Source of the DNA: JBGPIT01 sp041485125
Lineage (GTDB): Bacteria; Desulfobacterota; Binatia; UTPRO1
Assembly (NCBI GenBank): GCA_041485125.1
Contig: JBGPIT010000004.1
Coordinates: 1-44,013 of the forward strand
Direction: 5' to 3'
DNA length: 44,013 bases
Shown: piece after piece, positions 8,705-17,053 of the stretch
Numbering within the stretch: position 1 is the first letter of the stretch
Layout of the letters: each line of letters starts with the position of its first letter
Position numbers and translations under genes: made by a program
Notes under the pieces: model-generated
Seen by the model: the letters and a program-made list of their open reading frames with translations, nothing else
The model's database searches: none
Told to the model about the DNA's origin: nothing

Positions 8705-8732
8705 CTTACAAGTAGCTGTAAGCCTTACAGCT
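8705..8732. promoter_or_regulatory. Overlapping palindromic operator or enhancer sites
   Basis: AGCTGTAAG-C-CTTACAGCT (8714-8732) is a perfect 9-1-9 inverted repeat, and CTTACA (8705-8710) with TGTAAG (8717-8722) forms a second one sharing a half-site. It is about 117 bp upstream of the start expected for the sigma-54-type promoter, the usual enhancer distance for NtrC-type activators, and 42 bp upstream of the ABC exporter start, where it could also serve as an operator. Confidence 0.7.
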
Positions 8733-8773
8733 CCCGCTCCGACCCTCTGGACCCATGGCGCGTCCGTGCCACT

Positions 8774-9739
8774 ATGGGCCGGATGGACGCCCTCCTCGCC
8801 GTCGACGGCCTCGTCAAACGCTACGGGAAGCGCGCGGCTCTGCGGGGCGTGACGTTCACCGTCCGGGCCGGCGAGGTGGTCGCGCTCCTCGGCCCGAACG
8901 GTGCCGGCAAGTCGACGACGCTCTCGATCCTCGCCTCGCTCCTCGCTCCCGACGGCGGCAGCGTGACCGTCGCAGGGCACCGCCTTCCGGACGGCGCCCG
9001 CGAGGCCAAGCGCGCGACCGGCTTCGTGCCCCAGCAGATCTCCCTCTATCCGACGCTCACCGCGCGCGAGAACCTCCGCTTCTTCGCCCGCATGCAGGGA
9101 CTCGGCCGGGCAGCGGCGACGGAGGCAACCATACGCGGGCTCGCGCTGGTCGCACTCGAGGAGCGCGCGGACGAGCTGGTCGCGACCTTCTCCGGCGGCA
9201 TGCGGCGGCGCCTGAACCTCGCCTGCGGCATCGTGCATGCGCCGCGCGTCCTCCTGCTCGACGAACCGACGGTCGGCGTCGATCCGCAATCGCGCGAACG
9301 AATCTACGAGGCGGTCACCGCGCTCACGCGCGGCGGCGCGGCGGTGCTCTACAGCACGCACGACATGGAGGAGGCCGAACGGCTCTGCGATCGCGTCGTC
9401 CTCCTCGACGGCGGCATCGTGGTCGCGATCGGCAGTCCTGCCGAGCTCGTCAGCCAAGCCGGCATGTCGTCGCGCATCCATCTGCGCACGGTCCGGACGC
9501 TCCCGAGCGGTTGGCTCGACGGTGTGGGCGGCGCCCGCGTCGTCGGCGGCGCGGGGAGCGAGGCGCTCGTCGCGCTCGACGAGCCGAGCGACGTGTCGAC
9601 GACGCTTCTGTGCGCGTCGCGCGCCGGCGGCGAGATCGTCGAGCTCACCTTCCACCGGCCCAACTTGGCCGACGTCTTCTTCGCGATGACGGGCCGCGCG
9701 CTGCGCGACGAGAGCGGCGCGAGCGCCGCCTTGCATTGA
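8774..9739 (+). CDS. ABC-2 exporter ATP-binding protein
   Basis: 321 residues. Walker A GPNGAGKST 40-48, Q-loop around FVPQQISLYP, signature SGGMRRR 140-146, Walker B VLLLDEPT 159-166, switch His196 (YSTHDMEEAE). The sequence after about 220 is the C-terminal extension usual for drug- or polymer-exporting ATPases of the CcmA/NatA group. A second ATG at 8783 (MDALLAVDGL) is equally possible; neither has a clear ribosome binding site. The stop overlaps the start of the permease gene (TGATG), so both halves of the exporter are made together. Palindromes at 8705-8732 probably regulate it or the divergent genes. Substrate unknown. Confidence 0.93.
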   Translation: MGRMDALLAVDGLVKRYGKRAALRGVTFTVRAGEVVALLGPNGAGKSTTLSILASLLAPDGGSVTVAGHRLPDGAREAKRATGFVPQQISLYPTLTARENLRFFARMQGLGRAAATEATIRGLALVALEERADELVATFSGGMRRRLNLACGIVHAPRVLLLDEPTVGVDPQSRERIYEAVTALTRGGAAVLYSTHDMEEAERLCDRVVLLDGGIVVAIGSPAELVSQAGMSSRIHLRTVRTLPSGWLDGVGGARVVGGAGSEALVALDEPSDVSTTLLCASRAGGEIVELTFHRPNLADVFFAMTGRALRDESGASAALH

Positions 9740-11421
9740 TGCTGGCCGGCCTCGGCGCCGCGGTCGCGAAGGATCTGCGGCTCTTGGTCCGCGACCGCGC
9801 CGGCCTGATCTTCCTGACGCTCGCGCCGATCGTGGTGATCACGGTCGCCGGCCTCTCGCTCGCGAGCCTCTACGGCGAGAACCCGCGCGGCACGAGTGCG
9901 TACGTGCTGCCCTTCGTCGATGCCGACGCCGGCGGGATCGGACGTGCGCTGGCGTCGCGTCTCTCGGGCGAGGCCGGCCTGCGGCTCCGCCGCGTCGGCA
10001 CGGCCGACGAAGCGCGCGCGCTCGTGCGCGGCCGCACGGCCGGCGCGGCGCTGGTGATCCCACCCGGTACGTCGCACGCGCTGAAGCACGGGCAGCCGGC
10101 GGCGATCGAGCTCTACACCGATCCCGTCAAGTACCTCGAGCTCGCCGAGGTGCGGGGTGCGATCCAGGAGCTGCGTCATGAGCTGCAAACGCGCGTGCGT
10201 GACCGTGCCCAGGTGCGCCTCGACCGCGCGCGCGCAGCGGCCGTCGAGGCGCGTGCCGACTTCGAACGCACGGCGCGGCGTATCGAAGCCGAGGTCGGCG
10301 CGTTGCCGGCGGAGCTCGAGTCGGCCCGGACGCGCCTCGCGCGACAGCTCGCGAGCGTGAGCGCCGAGGCCGAGCGCCAACTCCATGCGGCCGAGGCGCT
10401 CGCGCAGCAGCGCGCGGGCGCCGTGCGCGAGCGCCTCGCCGCACAGCTGGCGCCGGTCAAGGCGTTCCTCGTCGAGGTGCAGCAAAGCCAGCGCGCGTTC
10501 GACGCATGGATGGCGGTCGTCCGCGAGAAGGCAGGGCGCTTCGCCGATCGCGTGCCGCCGCCGCCCGCCGCACCGGTGGTGCCGTCCGAGGTCGCCGCGC
10601 TCGCGGAACGCGACGTCGCTCAGCTGAGCGCCGACCTCCTCGCGTCCGACGGCACGCCACCCGAGCTTCCTCCGCCGCCGCGTCTGGTGCTGCCGCCGCT
10701 CCCCGACGTGCCGCGCGTCACGTTGCCGCCCCTGCCGAGCATTCCCGCGGTACGCTTACCGGGCGCGCTCGCGATCGAGGAGACCAGCGTGACCGGCGCG
10801 CCGCGCCGCCTCAACACCTTCGATCAGAACGTTCCCGGCTTCAGCGTGACGTTTCTCTTGCTCGGGATGCTGCTCGGCGTGTCGATGGGTCTGCTCGACG
10901 AGCGCGACTGGGGGACGCTCGCCCGCCTGCGCGCGACACCGACGCCGCTCGCGACGATACTGATCGCGAAGCTGCTTGCGCGCTTCAGCGTCGGCCTGGT
11001 GCAGATGCTGCTCCTCTTCGCGATCGGACGGGCGGCCTTCGGCGTGTCGCTCGGGCCGCAGCCGTGGGCGCTCGTGCTGCCGACCGCGGGCATCGTCTTC
11101 GCCGGCACCGCGTTCGGTCTCGTCGTCGCCGGCGTCGCGCACACCCGCGAGGCGGTGCTGCCGGTCGGCTCGATCGTGATCGTGACGATGGCGGCCGTCG
11201 GCGGCTGCTGGTGGCCGATCGATCTCGAGCCGCCGTGGATGCGGTCGGCCGCACGCATCTTCCCCACGACCTGGGCGATGGCGGCGTTCAACGACCTCAT
11301 GATCCGGCGCCAAGCGATCGAGAGCGTGCTCCGGCCGACCGCGGTCCTGTTCGCGTTCGGCGCGCTCTACCTCGCGGTCGGAATCGTGCTCTTCCGCCGT
11401 CACGCGCTGACGGCGGTGTGA
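9739..11421 (+). CDS. ABC-2 type permease with large coiled-coil and proline-rich external region
   Basis: 560 residues from the ATG overlapping the ATPase stop. One N-terminal membrane helix (about 23-44), a long external region, then five helices (about 365-385, 405-430, 445-467, 475-492, 532-552), the pattern of ABC-2 permeases of the YhiH/ABC2_membrane_3 kind. The external region is odd: residues 140-265 are Ala/Arg/Glu-rich with heptad-like spacing, probably a long coiled coil, and 273-345 are proline-rich with repeated PPLP/LPPLP units. This could bridge the periplasm toward an outer-membrane partner, which is inference; no HlyD-like or TolC gene is adjacent. A longer in-frame start at 8755 is a shadow of the ATPase gene. 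Confidence 0.9.
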   Translation: MLAGLGAAVAKDLRLLVRDRAGLIFLTLAPIVVITVAGLSLASLYGENPRGTSAYVLPFVDADAGGIGRALASRLSGEAGLRLRRVGTADEARALVRGRTAGAALVIPPGTSHALKHGQPAAIELYTDPVKYLELAEVRGAIQELRHELQTRVRDRAQVRLDRARAAAVEARADFERTARRIEAEVGALPAELESARTRLARQLASVSAEAERQLHAAEALAQQRAGAVRERLAAQLAPVKAFLVEVQQSQRAFDAWMAVVREKAGRFADRVPPPPAAPVVPSEVAALAERDVAQLSADLLASDGTPPELPPPPRLVLPPLPDVPRVTLPPLPSIPAVRLPGALAIEETSVTGAPRRLNTFDQNVPGFSVTFLLLGMLLGVSMGLLDERDWGTLARLRATPTPLATILIAKLLARFSVGLVQMLLLFAIGRAAFGVSLGPQPWALVLPTAGIVFAGTAFGLVVAGVAHTREAVLPVGSIVIVTMAAVGGCWWPIDLEPPWMRSAARIFPTTWAMAAFNDLMIRRQAIESVLRPTAVLFAFGALYLAVGIVLFRRHALTAV

Positions 11422-11438
11422 GCTCGACGCCGACCGAC

Positions 11439-12740
11439 TCAGTGCAGCTCGAAGCGCTCCCGCAAGAGCCGCAGCAACGCGACGTTGTCACTGTGCCCGG
11501 TCATCCGCGCGGTCACGAAGCCGCGGATCGGGCGCCCGAGCAGGTAGAAGTCGCCGAAGATGTCGAGGATCTTGTGGCGAACGAACTCGTCGGCGAATCG
11601 CAGCGGCGTGTTCACCACGCCGTTGTCGCCGATGAGGATGCAGTTGTGCAGGCGGCCGCCGCTCGCGAGGCCCATGCGCTCGAGGGTCTCGATCTCGTGC
11701 ACGAAGCCGAAGGTTCGGGCCGGCGCGATCTCGTGCTTGAAGCTCGCCGTGTCGGTGAACTGAAACGTGAGCTCTTGCCGGCCGACGGGCGGCGGATACT
11801 CGAGCTGATAGCTCACCCCGAAGCAGGGAGCCGGATCGATGGCGAGATACTCGCCGCCACCGTCGCGATCGCCGATCTCGTAGCGGCGGTCGATCACGAT
11901 CTCCTCCACCACCCCCGCCTGGTCTTGCACCCCGGCGCTCTCGATCAAGGCGCAGAACTCCTGTGCCGAGCCGTCGAGGATCGGGATCTCGCCCTGCATC
12001 TTCACCAGCAAGTTGGTGATGCGGTAGCCATGCAGCGCCGCGAGCAGATGCTCGACCGTCCGGGCGACGATGCCGTTGTGGTAGAGCGTGGTCGCGTAGC
12101 CGGTCGAGTCGACGTACTCGATGCGCGCCGGGATCATCGCCGCCGTGGAGATGCTGCCGAAGACGATGCCGCTGCCCGGCGGAAGCGGCTGCAGGATCAA
12201 CCCGGTCCGGATCCCCGAATGCAGGCCCTGCCCATTGATGACCACGCTGCGGGCGATGGTGCGCTCGGTCCAGGGTGGCACCACCAGGGGGCCGTCGGCG
12301 GGACCGCCGATGCCGAGCGTCGCGACGTCGCTGTCCGCGGCGCCGGCCTCGACCGGCGTCTGTGAGGCGAGCGCCCGGTCGACGACGTGCAGCAGACCGT
12401 CGAGCGAGAACGGCTTCTCGATGAAGTCGAACGCGCCGAGCTTGGTCGCGGTGACGGCGGTCTCGATGTTGCCGTGGCCGGAGATCACGATCACCTGCGT
12501 CGCCGGCTCGGAGTCGCGGATGTGCCGCAGGAGCTCGATGCCGTCCATCTCGGGCATCCAGATGTCGAGAATCACGAGGCGTGGCCGCTCGGCGGCGATC
12601 AGCTGAAGCGCGCCACGGCCGTCCTCGGCCTCGAGGACGCGGTAGCCCTCGTCGGCGAGCACGCCGCGCACGCTGTCGCGGATCCCCGCCTCGTCGTCGA
12701 CGACCAGGATCGTCTCCGGATTGATCGCATCACTACGCAT
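11439..12740 (-). CDS. lpxC: NtrX-like receiver domain fused to LpxC (UDP-3-O-acyl-GlcNAc deacetylase)
   Basis: 433 residues in one uninterrupted frame. Residues 8-125 are a receiver domain: Asp15/Asp16, phospho-acceptor Asp59 (VILDIWMPEMDG), Ser87, Lys109; ISGHGNIETAV and FDFIEKPF are typical of NtrX. A linker (126-157) leads to a complete LpxC (158-433): GQGLHSG, RTVEHLLAAL with Glu230 and His231, IPILDGSA, ARTFGF, DEFVRHKILD with His389 and Asp393, and GHSDN with His416. These correspond to the E. coli zinc ligands His79, His238, Asp242 and catalytic Glu78, His265. LpxC catalyses the committed step of lipid A synthesis. The ATG has a strong GAGGGG site and lies 18 nt after an NtrY-like kinase gene, where NtrX would normally be. 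The AAA+ and DNA-binding domains of NtrX are missing. Control of deacetylase activity or stability by phosphorylation is inferred. Confidence 0.93.
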   Translation of the reverse strand: MRSDAINPETILVVDDEAGIRDSVRGVLADEGYRVLEAEDGRGALQLIAAERPRLVILDIWMPEMDGIELLRHIRDSEPATQVIVISGHGNIETAVTATKLGAFDFIEKPFSLDGLLHVVDRALASQTPVEAGAADSDVATLGIGGPADGPLVVPPWTERTIARSVVINGQGLHSGIRTGLILQPLPPGSGIVFGSISTAAMIPARIEYVDSTGYATTLYHNGIVARTVEHLLAALHGYRITNLLVKMQGEIPILDGSAQEFCALIESAGVQDQAGVVEEIVIDRRYEIGDRDGGGEYLAIDPAPCFGVSYQLEYPPPVGRQELTFQFTDTASFKHEIAPARTFGFVHEIETLERMGLASGGRLHNCILIGDNGVVNTPLRFADEFVRHKILDIFGDFYLLGRPIRGFVTARMTGHSDNVALLRLLRERFELH

Positions 12741-12758
12741 CGCACCCCTCCCCCTCGG

Positions 12759-14969
12759 TCAATGTAGGACGACCTGCTCGACCGGCTCTTTCACCGGCAG
12801 CTCGATCACGAAACGGCTGCCGCGCGGCTCGTTGTCTTTCACCCGCACGAAGCCTTGATGATCCGCGACGATCGTCGAGACGATCGCGAGGCCCAGGCCG
12901 GTGCCGTTCTGCTTCGTCGAGAAATAGGGCTCGAAAAGGCGGGCGCGCGCATCGGGCTCGATTCCCATGCCGGTGTCCGCGACCTCGAGGGCGACGATTC
13001 CGTGCGCGCGATGATAGCGCGTCCGCACCTCGATCAGGGCGTCGCCGTTCATCGACGCGCACGCCGCGACGGCGTTGTCGAGCATGTTGATCAAGGCCCG
13101 CTTCATGCCTTCGCGGTCGAGCGGCAGCAGCGGCAGCTCGGGATCGGCGTCGAAGCCGAAGCGGATCTCGCGATGCCCTTCTTTGAAGAGCAGCATCGCC
13201 TCCTCGACCAAGGCGTTCAGGTTCTCGGGCACATGGTCGCCGGCGGGCATGCGGGCGAAGGTCGCGAACTCGTTCACCAGCGCTTTCAGCTCGTCGACCT
13301 GCCGGACGATCGTCCGGGTGCACTCCTCGAACAGCGCACCGTCGTCTTTCAGTTGGTGCGCGTAGCGCTTGTGCAGGCGCTGCGCCGAGAGCTGGATCGG
13401 CGTGAGCGGGTTCTTGATCTCGTGGGCGATCCGGCGCGCCACTTCGCGCCACGCCTCCATGCGCTGCACCTTGACGATCTCCGTCACGTCCTCGACGAAG
13501 AGCACCAGGCCGAGCGGCTGGCCGGCGTCGTCGCGCAGCATCGTCCCGGTGAGGACGACGTTCAGCACGCGGCCGCCGGCGACCAGCGAGGTCTGCCGCT
13601 CGGCGCGCGCGCCCGAGCTCACGTTGCCGTTGCCGCCGCCGTGACCGAGCTCGGCGACGAGATCACGTACCGCGCCCAGGTCGGAGCGGGCGAAGACCTC
13701 GGTCGCGTCCTGACCGAGTGCGGCGAGGGCATCGGTGCCGAGGATGCGCTCGGCAGCCTTGTTGATCGTCGTGACCAGGCCGGACGGATCGAGCGAGACT
13801 ACGCCGCCCGTCATGTTGGCGAGGATCGTCTCCATCGAGCGGCGGCGCTTCTCGAGCTCCGCCGTGATGGTCTCGAGATCGGCCGTCATCTGGTTGAAGG
13901 AGCCGACCAGGGTACCGAACTCGTCGTAGCGCGCGAGATGCGTGCCCTCGCCGTCGCCGATGCGGTACTGCCAGTTGCCTTGCGCGACCTCGCGGGTGCC
14001 CTCGGCGAGCTTCTGGATGGGGACGGTGATGCCCTTTGCGAGGTAGAGCCCCATCCACGTCGCGCAGAAGATCACCAGCAGGGTTACCAGCACGAGCGTC
14101 ACGACGTAGTTGCTGGTGATCGGCTGCTTCAGGATCTTGAGCTGGCGGTACTCTTGGAACGAGCGCGCAATCTCGGCGCTGCGGTTGGCGATGCTCTGCG
14201 GCACGAAGTAGTCGACGATCACCGCGCCTATGACCGCGCCGTCGCGGCTGATCGGCACCGCGGCGCGAATGATGTCGCCCTTGCCGATCGACTGGATGCG
14301 GGTGTCGGCACGGCCCGTGAGCGCGGTCCCGACCAGCGGTGACGTGCGGCCGATCGCCGCTTCCGTCGGCACCTCGTCGGCATGCGCCTCCGCGAGCGGC
14401 TGGCGGTCCACGCCGAACACCTGCACGGTGCCGACGTTGTACTCGCGCTGCTTGCCGGCGATGAACGCGTGCAGCCGGTCGGTCTCGCCGCCGGCGAGGA
14501 GGTTCTCCTCCGCGACCCGTGCGGCCACCTCGCGGGCGTGAAAGAGCGCGCTGTCGGCGGCGTGCGTGTAGTAGTCCTGCGCGATCTCGAGCGAGCCCGC
14601 GAGCGAGTTCTCGACCTGGACGTTGAACCAGTTCTCGATCGAGCTGGTCATGAACCCGAGCGCGACCAGGAAGATGAGGATCGCGGGAAAGATCGAGACC
14701 GCCACGAACGCCAGCACCAGCCGCGTCCGCAGCTGCGAGCCGAGAATGCCCTGGCGGCGCTCGAAGACGAGCTTCAAGAGGTTGCGCGCCACCAGGAAGA
14801 CCAGCAGCACGAGCAGGATGATGTTCAGGTTGATGAGCAGGAAGAAGATGACGTTGTTCGAGAGCGAATGGCTGCTCGAGAACTGCGGCAGGCGGGTCTC
14901 GAAGAAGGCGAAGAGCAGCACCGCGAGCGCGGTGCAGAGGATGATCAACCCCTCGCGGCGGCGCTGCAC
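12759..14969 (-). CDS. NtrY-like membrane sensor histidine kinase
   Basis: 736 residues. Three N-terminal membrane helices (about 8-23, 38-65, 83-107), an extracytoplasmic sensor region (108-285), a fourth helix (288-310), HAMP (about 311-365), PAS (375-495), HisKA with His516 in RRIAHEIKNPLTPIQ, and an ATPase domain with Asn632, DTGMGI 665-670 and GTGLGLA 689-695. This is the domain order of NtrY. Its usual partner NtrX is absent; the next gene carries an NtrX-like receiver joined to LpxC, so the kinase probably signals to that protein. Start is GTG (14967-14969). Upstream genes are DUF2905 and ruvB. The signal is unknown; the large external loop suggests an envelope stimulus (inference). 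Confidence 0.93.
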   Translation of the reverse strand: MQRRREGLIILCTALAVLLFAFFETRLPQFSSSHSLSNNVIFFLLINLNIILLVLLVFLVARNLLKLVFERRQGILGSQLRTRLVLAFVAVSIFPAILIFLVALGFMTSSIENWFNVQVENSLAGSLEIAQDYYTHAADSALFHAREVAARVAEENLLAGGETDRLHAFIAGKQREYNVGTVQVFGVDRQPLAEAHADEVPTEAAIGRTSPLVGTALTGRADTRIQSIGKGDIIRAAVPISRDGAVIGAVIVDYFVPQSIANRSAEIARSFQEYRQLKILKQPITSNYVVTLVLVTLLVIFCATWMGLYLAKGITVPIQKLAEGTREVAQGNWQYRIGDGEGTHLARYDEFGTLVGSFNQMTADLETITAELEKRRRSMETILANMTGGVVSLDPSGLVTTINKAAERILGTDALAALGQDATEVFARSDLGAVRDLVAELGHGGGNGNVSSGARAERQTSLVAGGRVLNVVLTGTMLRDDAGQPLGLVLFVEDVTEIVKVQRMEAWREVARRIAHEIKNPLTPIQLSAQRLHKRYAHQLKDDGALFEECTRTIVRQVDELKALVNEFATFARMPAGDHVPENLNALVEEAMLLFKEGHREIRFGFDADPELPLLPLDREGMKRALINMLDNAVAACASMNGDALIEVRTRYHRAHGIVALEVADTGMGIEPDARARLFEPYFSTKQNGTGLGLAIVSTIVADHQGFVRVKDNEPRGSRFVIELPVKEPVEQVVLH

Positions 14970-15060
14970 CTCGACCGGGGACGTCGCCCGCGCCGGGTCG
15001 GCTCGCTTCGTCGTGTCGCGTATTCGCGGTGGTGTCAGATCAGTCCCGTTTTCTCGTTGG

Positions 15061-15273
15061 TCAGCGCCGGAAGAGGTACAGCAAGAGCGAGATCACCATG
15101 CTGATCAGTACGCAGGTGGCGAGTGGAAAGTAGAGCGTGAACCCATCGCGACGGATCGTGATGTCGCCCGGCAAGTGGCCGAGCCACGTGAACCGGCCGG
15201 AGGCATACAGCAGCGCGCCGATAGCCACCAGCACCAGGCCGGTGAAGACCAGGAGTCTTGCAACGCCCTCCAT
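15061..15273 (-). CDS. DUF2905 family small membrane protein
   Basis: 70 residues with two hydrophobic helices: LLVFTGLVLVAIGALLY, a loop with GRFTWLGHLPGDITI, then YFPLATCVLISMVISLLLYL and a terminal RR. The LPGDI and FPLATS/C motifs are diagnostic of DUF2905, which commonly sits after ruvB, as here. Function unknown. ATG at 15271-15273 was chosen over a longer frame from 15364 because homology starts here. A weak promoter candidate lies at 15320-15348. Confidence 0.88.
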   Translation of the reverse strand: MEGVARLLVFTGLVLVAIGALLYASGRFTWLGHLPGDITIRRDGFTLYFPLATCVLISMVISLLLYLFRR

Positions 15274-15319
15274 TTGACCCTGACCGGGGGTAAGCGCCGC
15301 AGTTTAGAGTCGGGGACGG

Positions 15320-15348
15320 AGTATGTCCATACCGACACGGCGCATCAA
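15320..15348 (-). promoter_or_regulatory. Possible promoter of DUF2905 - ntrY-like - lpxC unit
   Basis: Minus strand TTGATG (15343-15348), 17-bp spacer, CATACT (15320-15325). Four of six matches in each box, in the 114-bp gap after ruvB. It would allow the kinase and receiver-LpxC to be expressed apart from the ruv genes. Confidence 0.35.
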
Positions 15349-15387
15349 CCTTTCTGGTGGCCAAATCGCACCCACGAGGCGGAGCCC

Positions 15388-16440
15388 TCAGAAAAGTCGA
15401 GGCTGAACGGTCCTTTGAGCCACCGGTCGGCCGAAGTGGGAGAGCGCGATCTCGGTTGCGATCCGGCCTTTCGGCGTCCGACTGAGAAAGCCCTCCTTGA
15501 TGAGATACGGCTCGTAGACGTCCTCGATCGTGTCCGCCTCCTCGCCGACCGCGGCCGCGAGGGTGTCGAGGCCGACCGGACCGCCGCTGAACTTCTCGAT
15601 GATCGCGAGCAGGATCGCGCGGTCCATCTTGTCGAAGCCCCTGCCGTCGACCTCGAGCAGAACGAGCGCGTCGTCGGCGACGCTGCCGGTGATCCGGCCG
15701 TCGGCGCGCACTTGCGCGAAGTCACGGACGCGACGCAGCAGCCGGTTCGCGATGCGCGGCGTGCCGCGCGAGCGGCGCGCGATCTCGGCGGCACCGTCGT
15801 CCTCGAGCGGGACCTTCAAGATCGCCGCCGAGCGGCGGAGAATCGTCTGCAGATCCTGCTCGCCGTAGAAGTCGAGACGGAACTGCGCGCCGAAGCGATC
15901 GCGCAGCGGCGAGGTGAGGAGTCCCGTGCGCGTGGTCGCGCCGACCAACGTGAACGGCTTCAGCTCGAGCTTGAGCGTGCGCGCCGACGGTCCCTGCCCG
16001 ACGATGAGGTCGAGCTGGAAATCTTCCATCGCGGGATAGAGCACCTCCTCGACGACCCGGTTGAGACGGTGGATCTCGTCGATGAAGAGGACGTCGCCAC
16101 GCTCGAGGTTAGTGAGGATGGCCGCGACGTCGCCGGCGCGCTCGAGCACCGGTCCCGACGTACAGCGGATGTCGACGCGCATCTCCCGCGCGATGATGTA
16201 CGCGAGCGAGGTCTTCCCCAGGCCCGGCGGACCGCAGAGCAGCACGTGATCGAGCACGTCGCCGCGGCCGCGTGCGGCGTCGATCGCGACGCCGAGATTC
16301 TCTTTGACGGCGTGCTGGCCGACGTACTCCGCCAGCGCGGTCGGCCGCAGCGAGACGTCGAAGGACGATTCGTCGTCGACCGGCGCCGCGCTCACCACCC
16401 GCTCCTCGGGGGCCTTCACCACGTCGCTGCGCTCCGGCAA
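15388..16440 (-). CDS. ruvB: Holliday junction branch migration ATPase RuvB
   Basis: 350 residues. AAA+ motor that drives branch migration with RuvA. Walker A GPPGLGKT 70-77, Walker B FIDEIHRLN near 120, sensor GATTRTGLL, arginine-finger region SPLRDRFGAQ, and the C-terminal winged helix (EPYLIKEGFLSRTPKGR). The first codon in this frame is TTG at 16440, 19 nt after ruvA; a GTG six codons later is an alternative. Last of the ruvC-ruvA-ruvB group. Confidence 0.96.
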   Translation of the reverse strand: MPERSDVVKAPEERVVSAAPVDDESSFDVSLRPTALAEYVGQHAVKENLGVAIDAARGRGDVLDHVLLCGPPGLGKTSLAYIIAREMRVDIRCTSGPVLERAGDVAAILTNLERGDVLFIDEIHRLNRVVEEVLYPAMEDFQLDLIVGQGPSARTLKLELKPFTLVGATTRTGLLTSPLRDRFGAQFRLDFYGEQDLQTILRRSAAILKVPLEDDGAAEIARRSRGTPRIANRLLRRVRDFAQVRADGRITGSVADDALVLLEVDGRGFDKMDRAILLAIIEKFSGGPVGLDTLAAAVGEEADTIEDVYEPYLIKEGFLSRTPKGRIATEIALSHFGRPVAQRTVQPRLF

Positions 16441-16459
16441 GCGCCGGCCGTCGGTGTGC

Positions 16460-17053
16460 TCACGATGCGAGCCTCCGGAGCGCGTCGCGGATGAGCTCGG
16501 CGAGGGGCGCTGCGCCCGCCTGCTCCGCGCCGGCGACGGCGCGCTCGGCCTCGCTCTGCTTGTAGCCGAGGTTCACCAGCGCCGAGACCGCCTCGGCACC
16601 GTCGCCGGCGATCCGACGCGCGCCGTTCGTCGCGGTCCGCACGGTACGCAACGTCCGCACCTTCTCCTGCAGCTGCAGGATCATGAGATCCGCTTTCTTC
16701 TTGCCGATGCCCGGCACCGCCGTGAGCCGGCGCGCGTCGCCGTCGCTGAGCGCCTGCTCGAGGTCCTCCGCCTCCAGACCGGAGAGCACCGCGAGCGCGG
16801 CCCGCGGGCCGATCGTCGCGACTTGGATCAGCAGGAGAAAGAGCGCGCGCTCGTGGTCGTCGAGAAAGCCGAAGAGCTGCAGCGCGTCCTCGCGCACGTG
16901 GGTGTGGACCCGCAGGTCGATCTCCTCACCGAGGGACGGAAGACGATAGAAGCAGCTCAGCGAAACCAGCAGCTGATAGCCGACGCCGCCCACGTCGACG
17001 ACGATCTGCTCCGGCGCCTTCTCAAGCAACCGGCCGCGCAGTCGCCCGATCAT
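16460..17053 (-). CDS. ruvA: Holliday junction DNA helicase subunit RuvA
   Basis: 197 residues from the ATG at 17053, which overlaps the ruvC stop (ATGA). Domain I OB-fold begins MIGRLRGRLLEK and includes VGGVGYQL and the HTHVREDALQLFGF segment. Domain II has the helix-hairpin-helix pair, second copy AVPGIGKKKADLMILQL. The C-terminal domain III (ALVNLGYKQSEAERAV) contacts RuvB. RuvA binds the four-way junction and loads RuvB. A longer frame upstream is shadow of ruvC. Confidence 0.95.
   Translation of the reverse strand: MIGRLRGRLLEKAPEQIVVDVGGVGYQLLVSLSCFYRLPSLGEEIDLRVHTHVREDALQLFGFLDDHERALFLLLIQVATIGPRAALAVLSGLEAEDLEQALSDGDARRLTAVPGIGKKKADLMILQLQEKVRTLRTVRTATNGARRIAGDGAEAVSALVNLGYKQSEAERAVAGAEQAGAAPLAELIRDALRRLAS

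Noticed and set aside
8378..9736. 452-codon minus-strand frame containing the DUF1328 protein at its end
   Set aside because: Only the last 55 codons form a real protein with its own ribosome site; the rest is antisense to the ABC ATPase gene.
8755..9738. Upstream extension of the permease frame
   Set aside because: Extension is out-of-frame shadow of the ATPase gene; the permease begins at ATG 9739 in the TGATG overlap.
11439..12740. Possibility that receiver and LpxC are separate genes joined by an error
   Set aside because: No internal stop or frameshift, a natural linker, a single strong ribosome site before the receiver and no good start site directly before the LpxC part; kept as a fusion.
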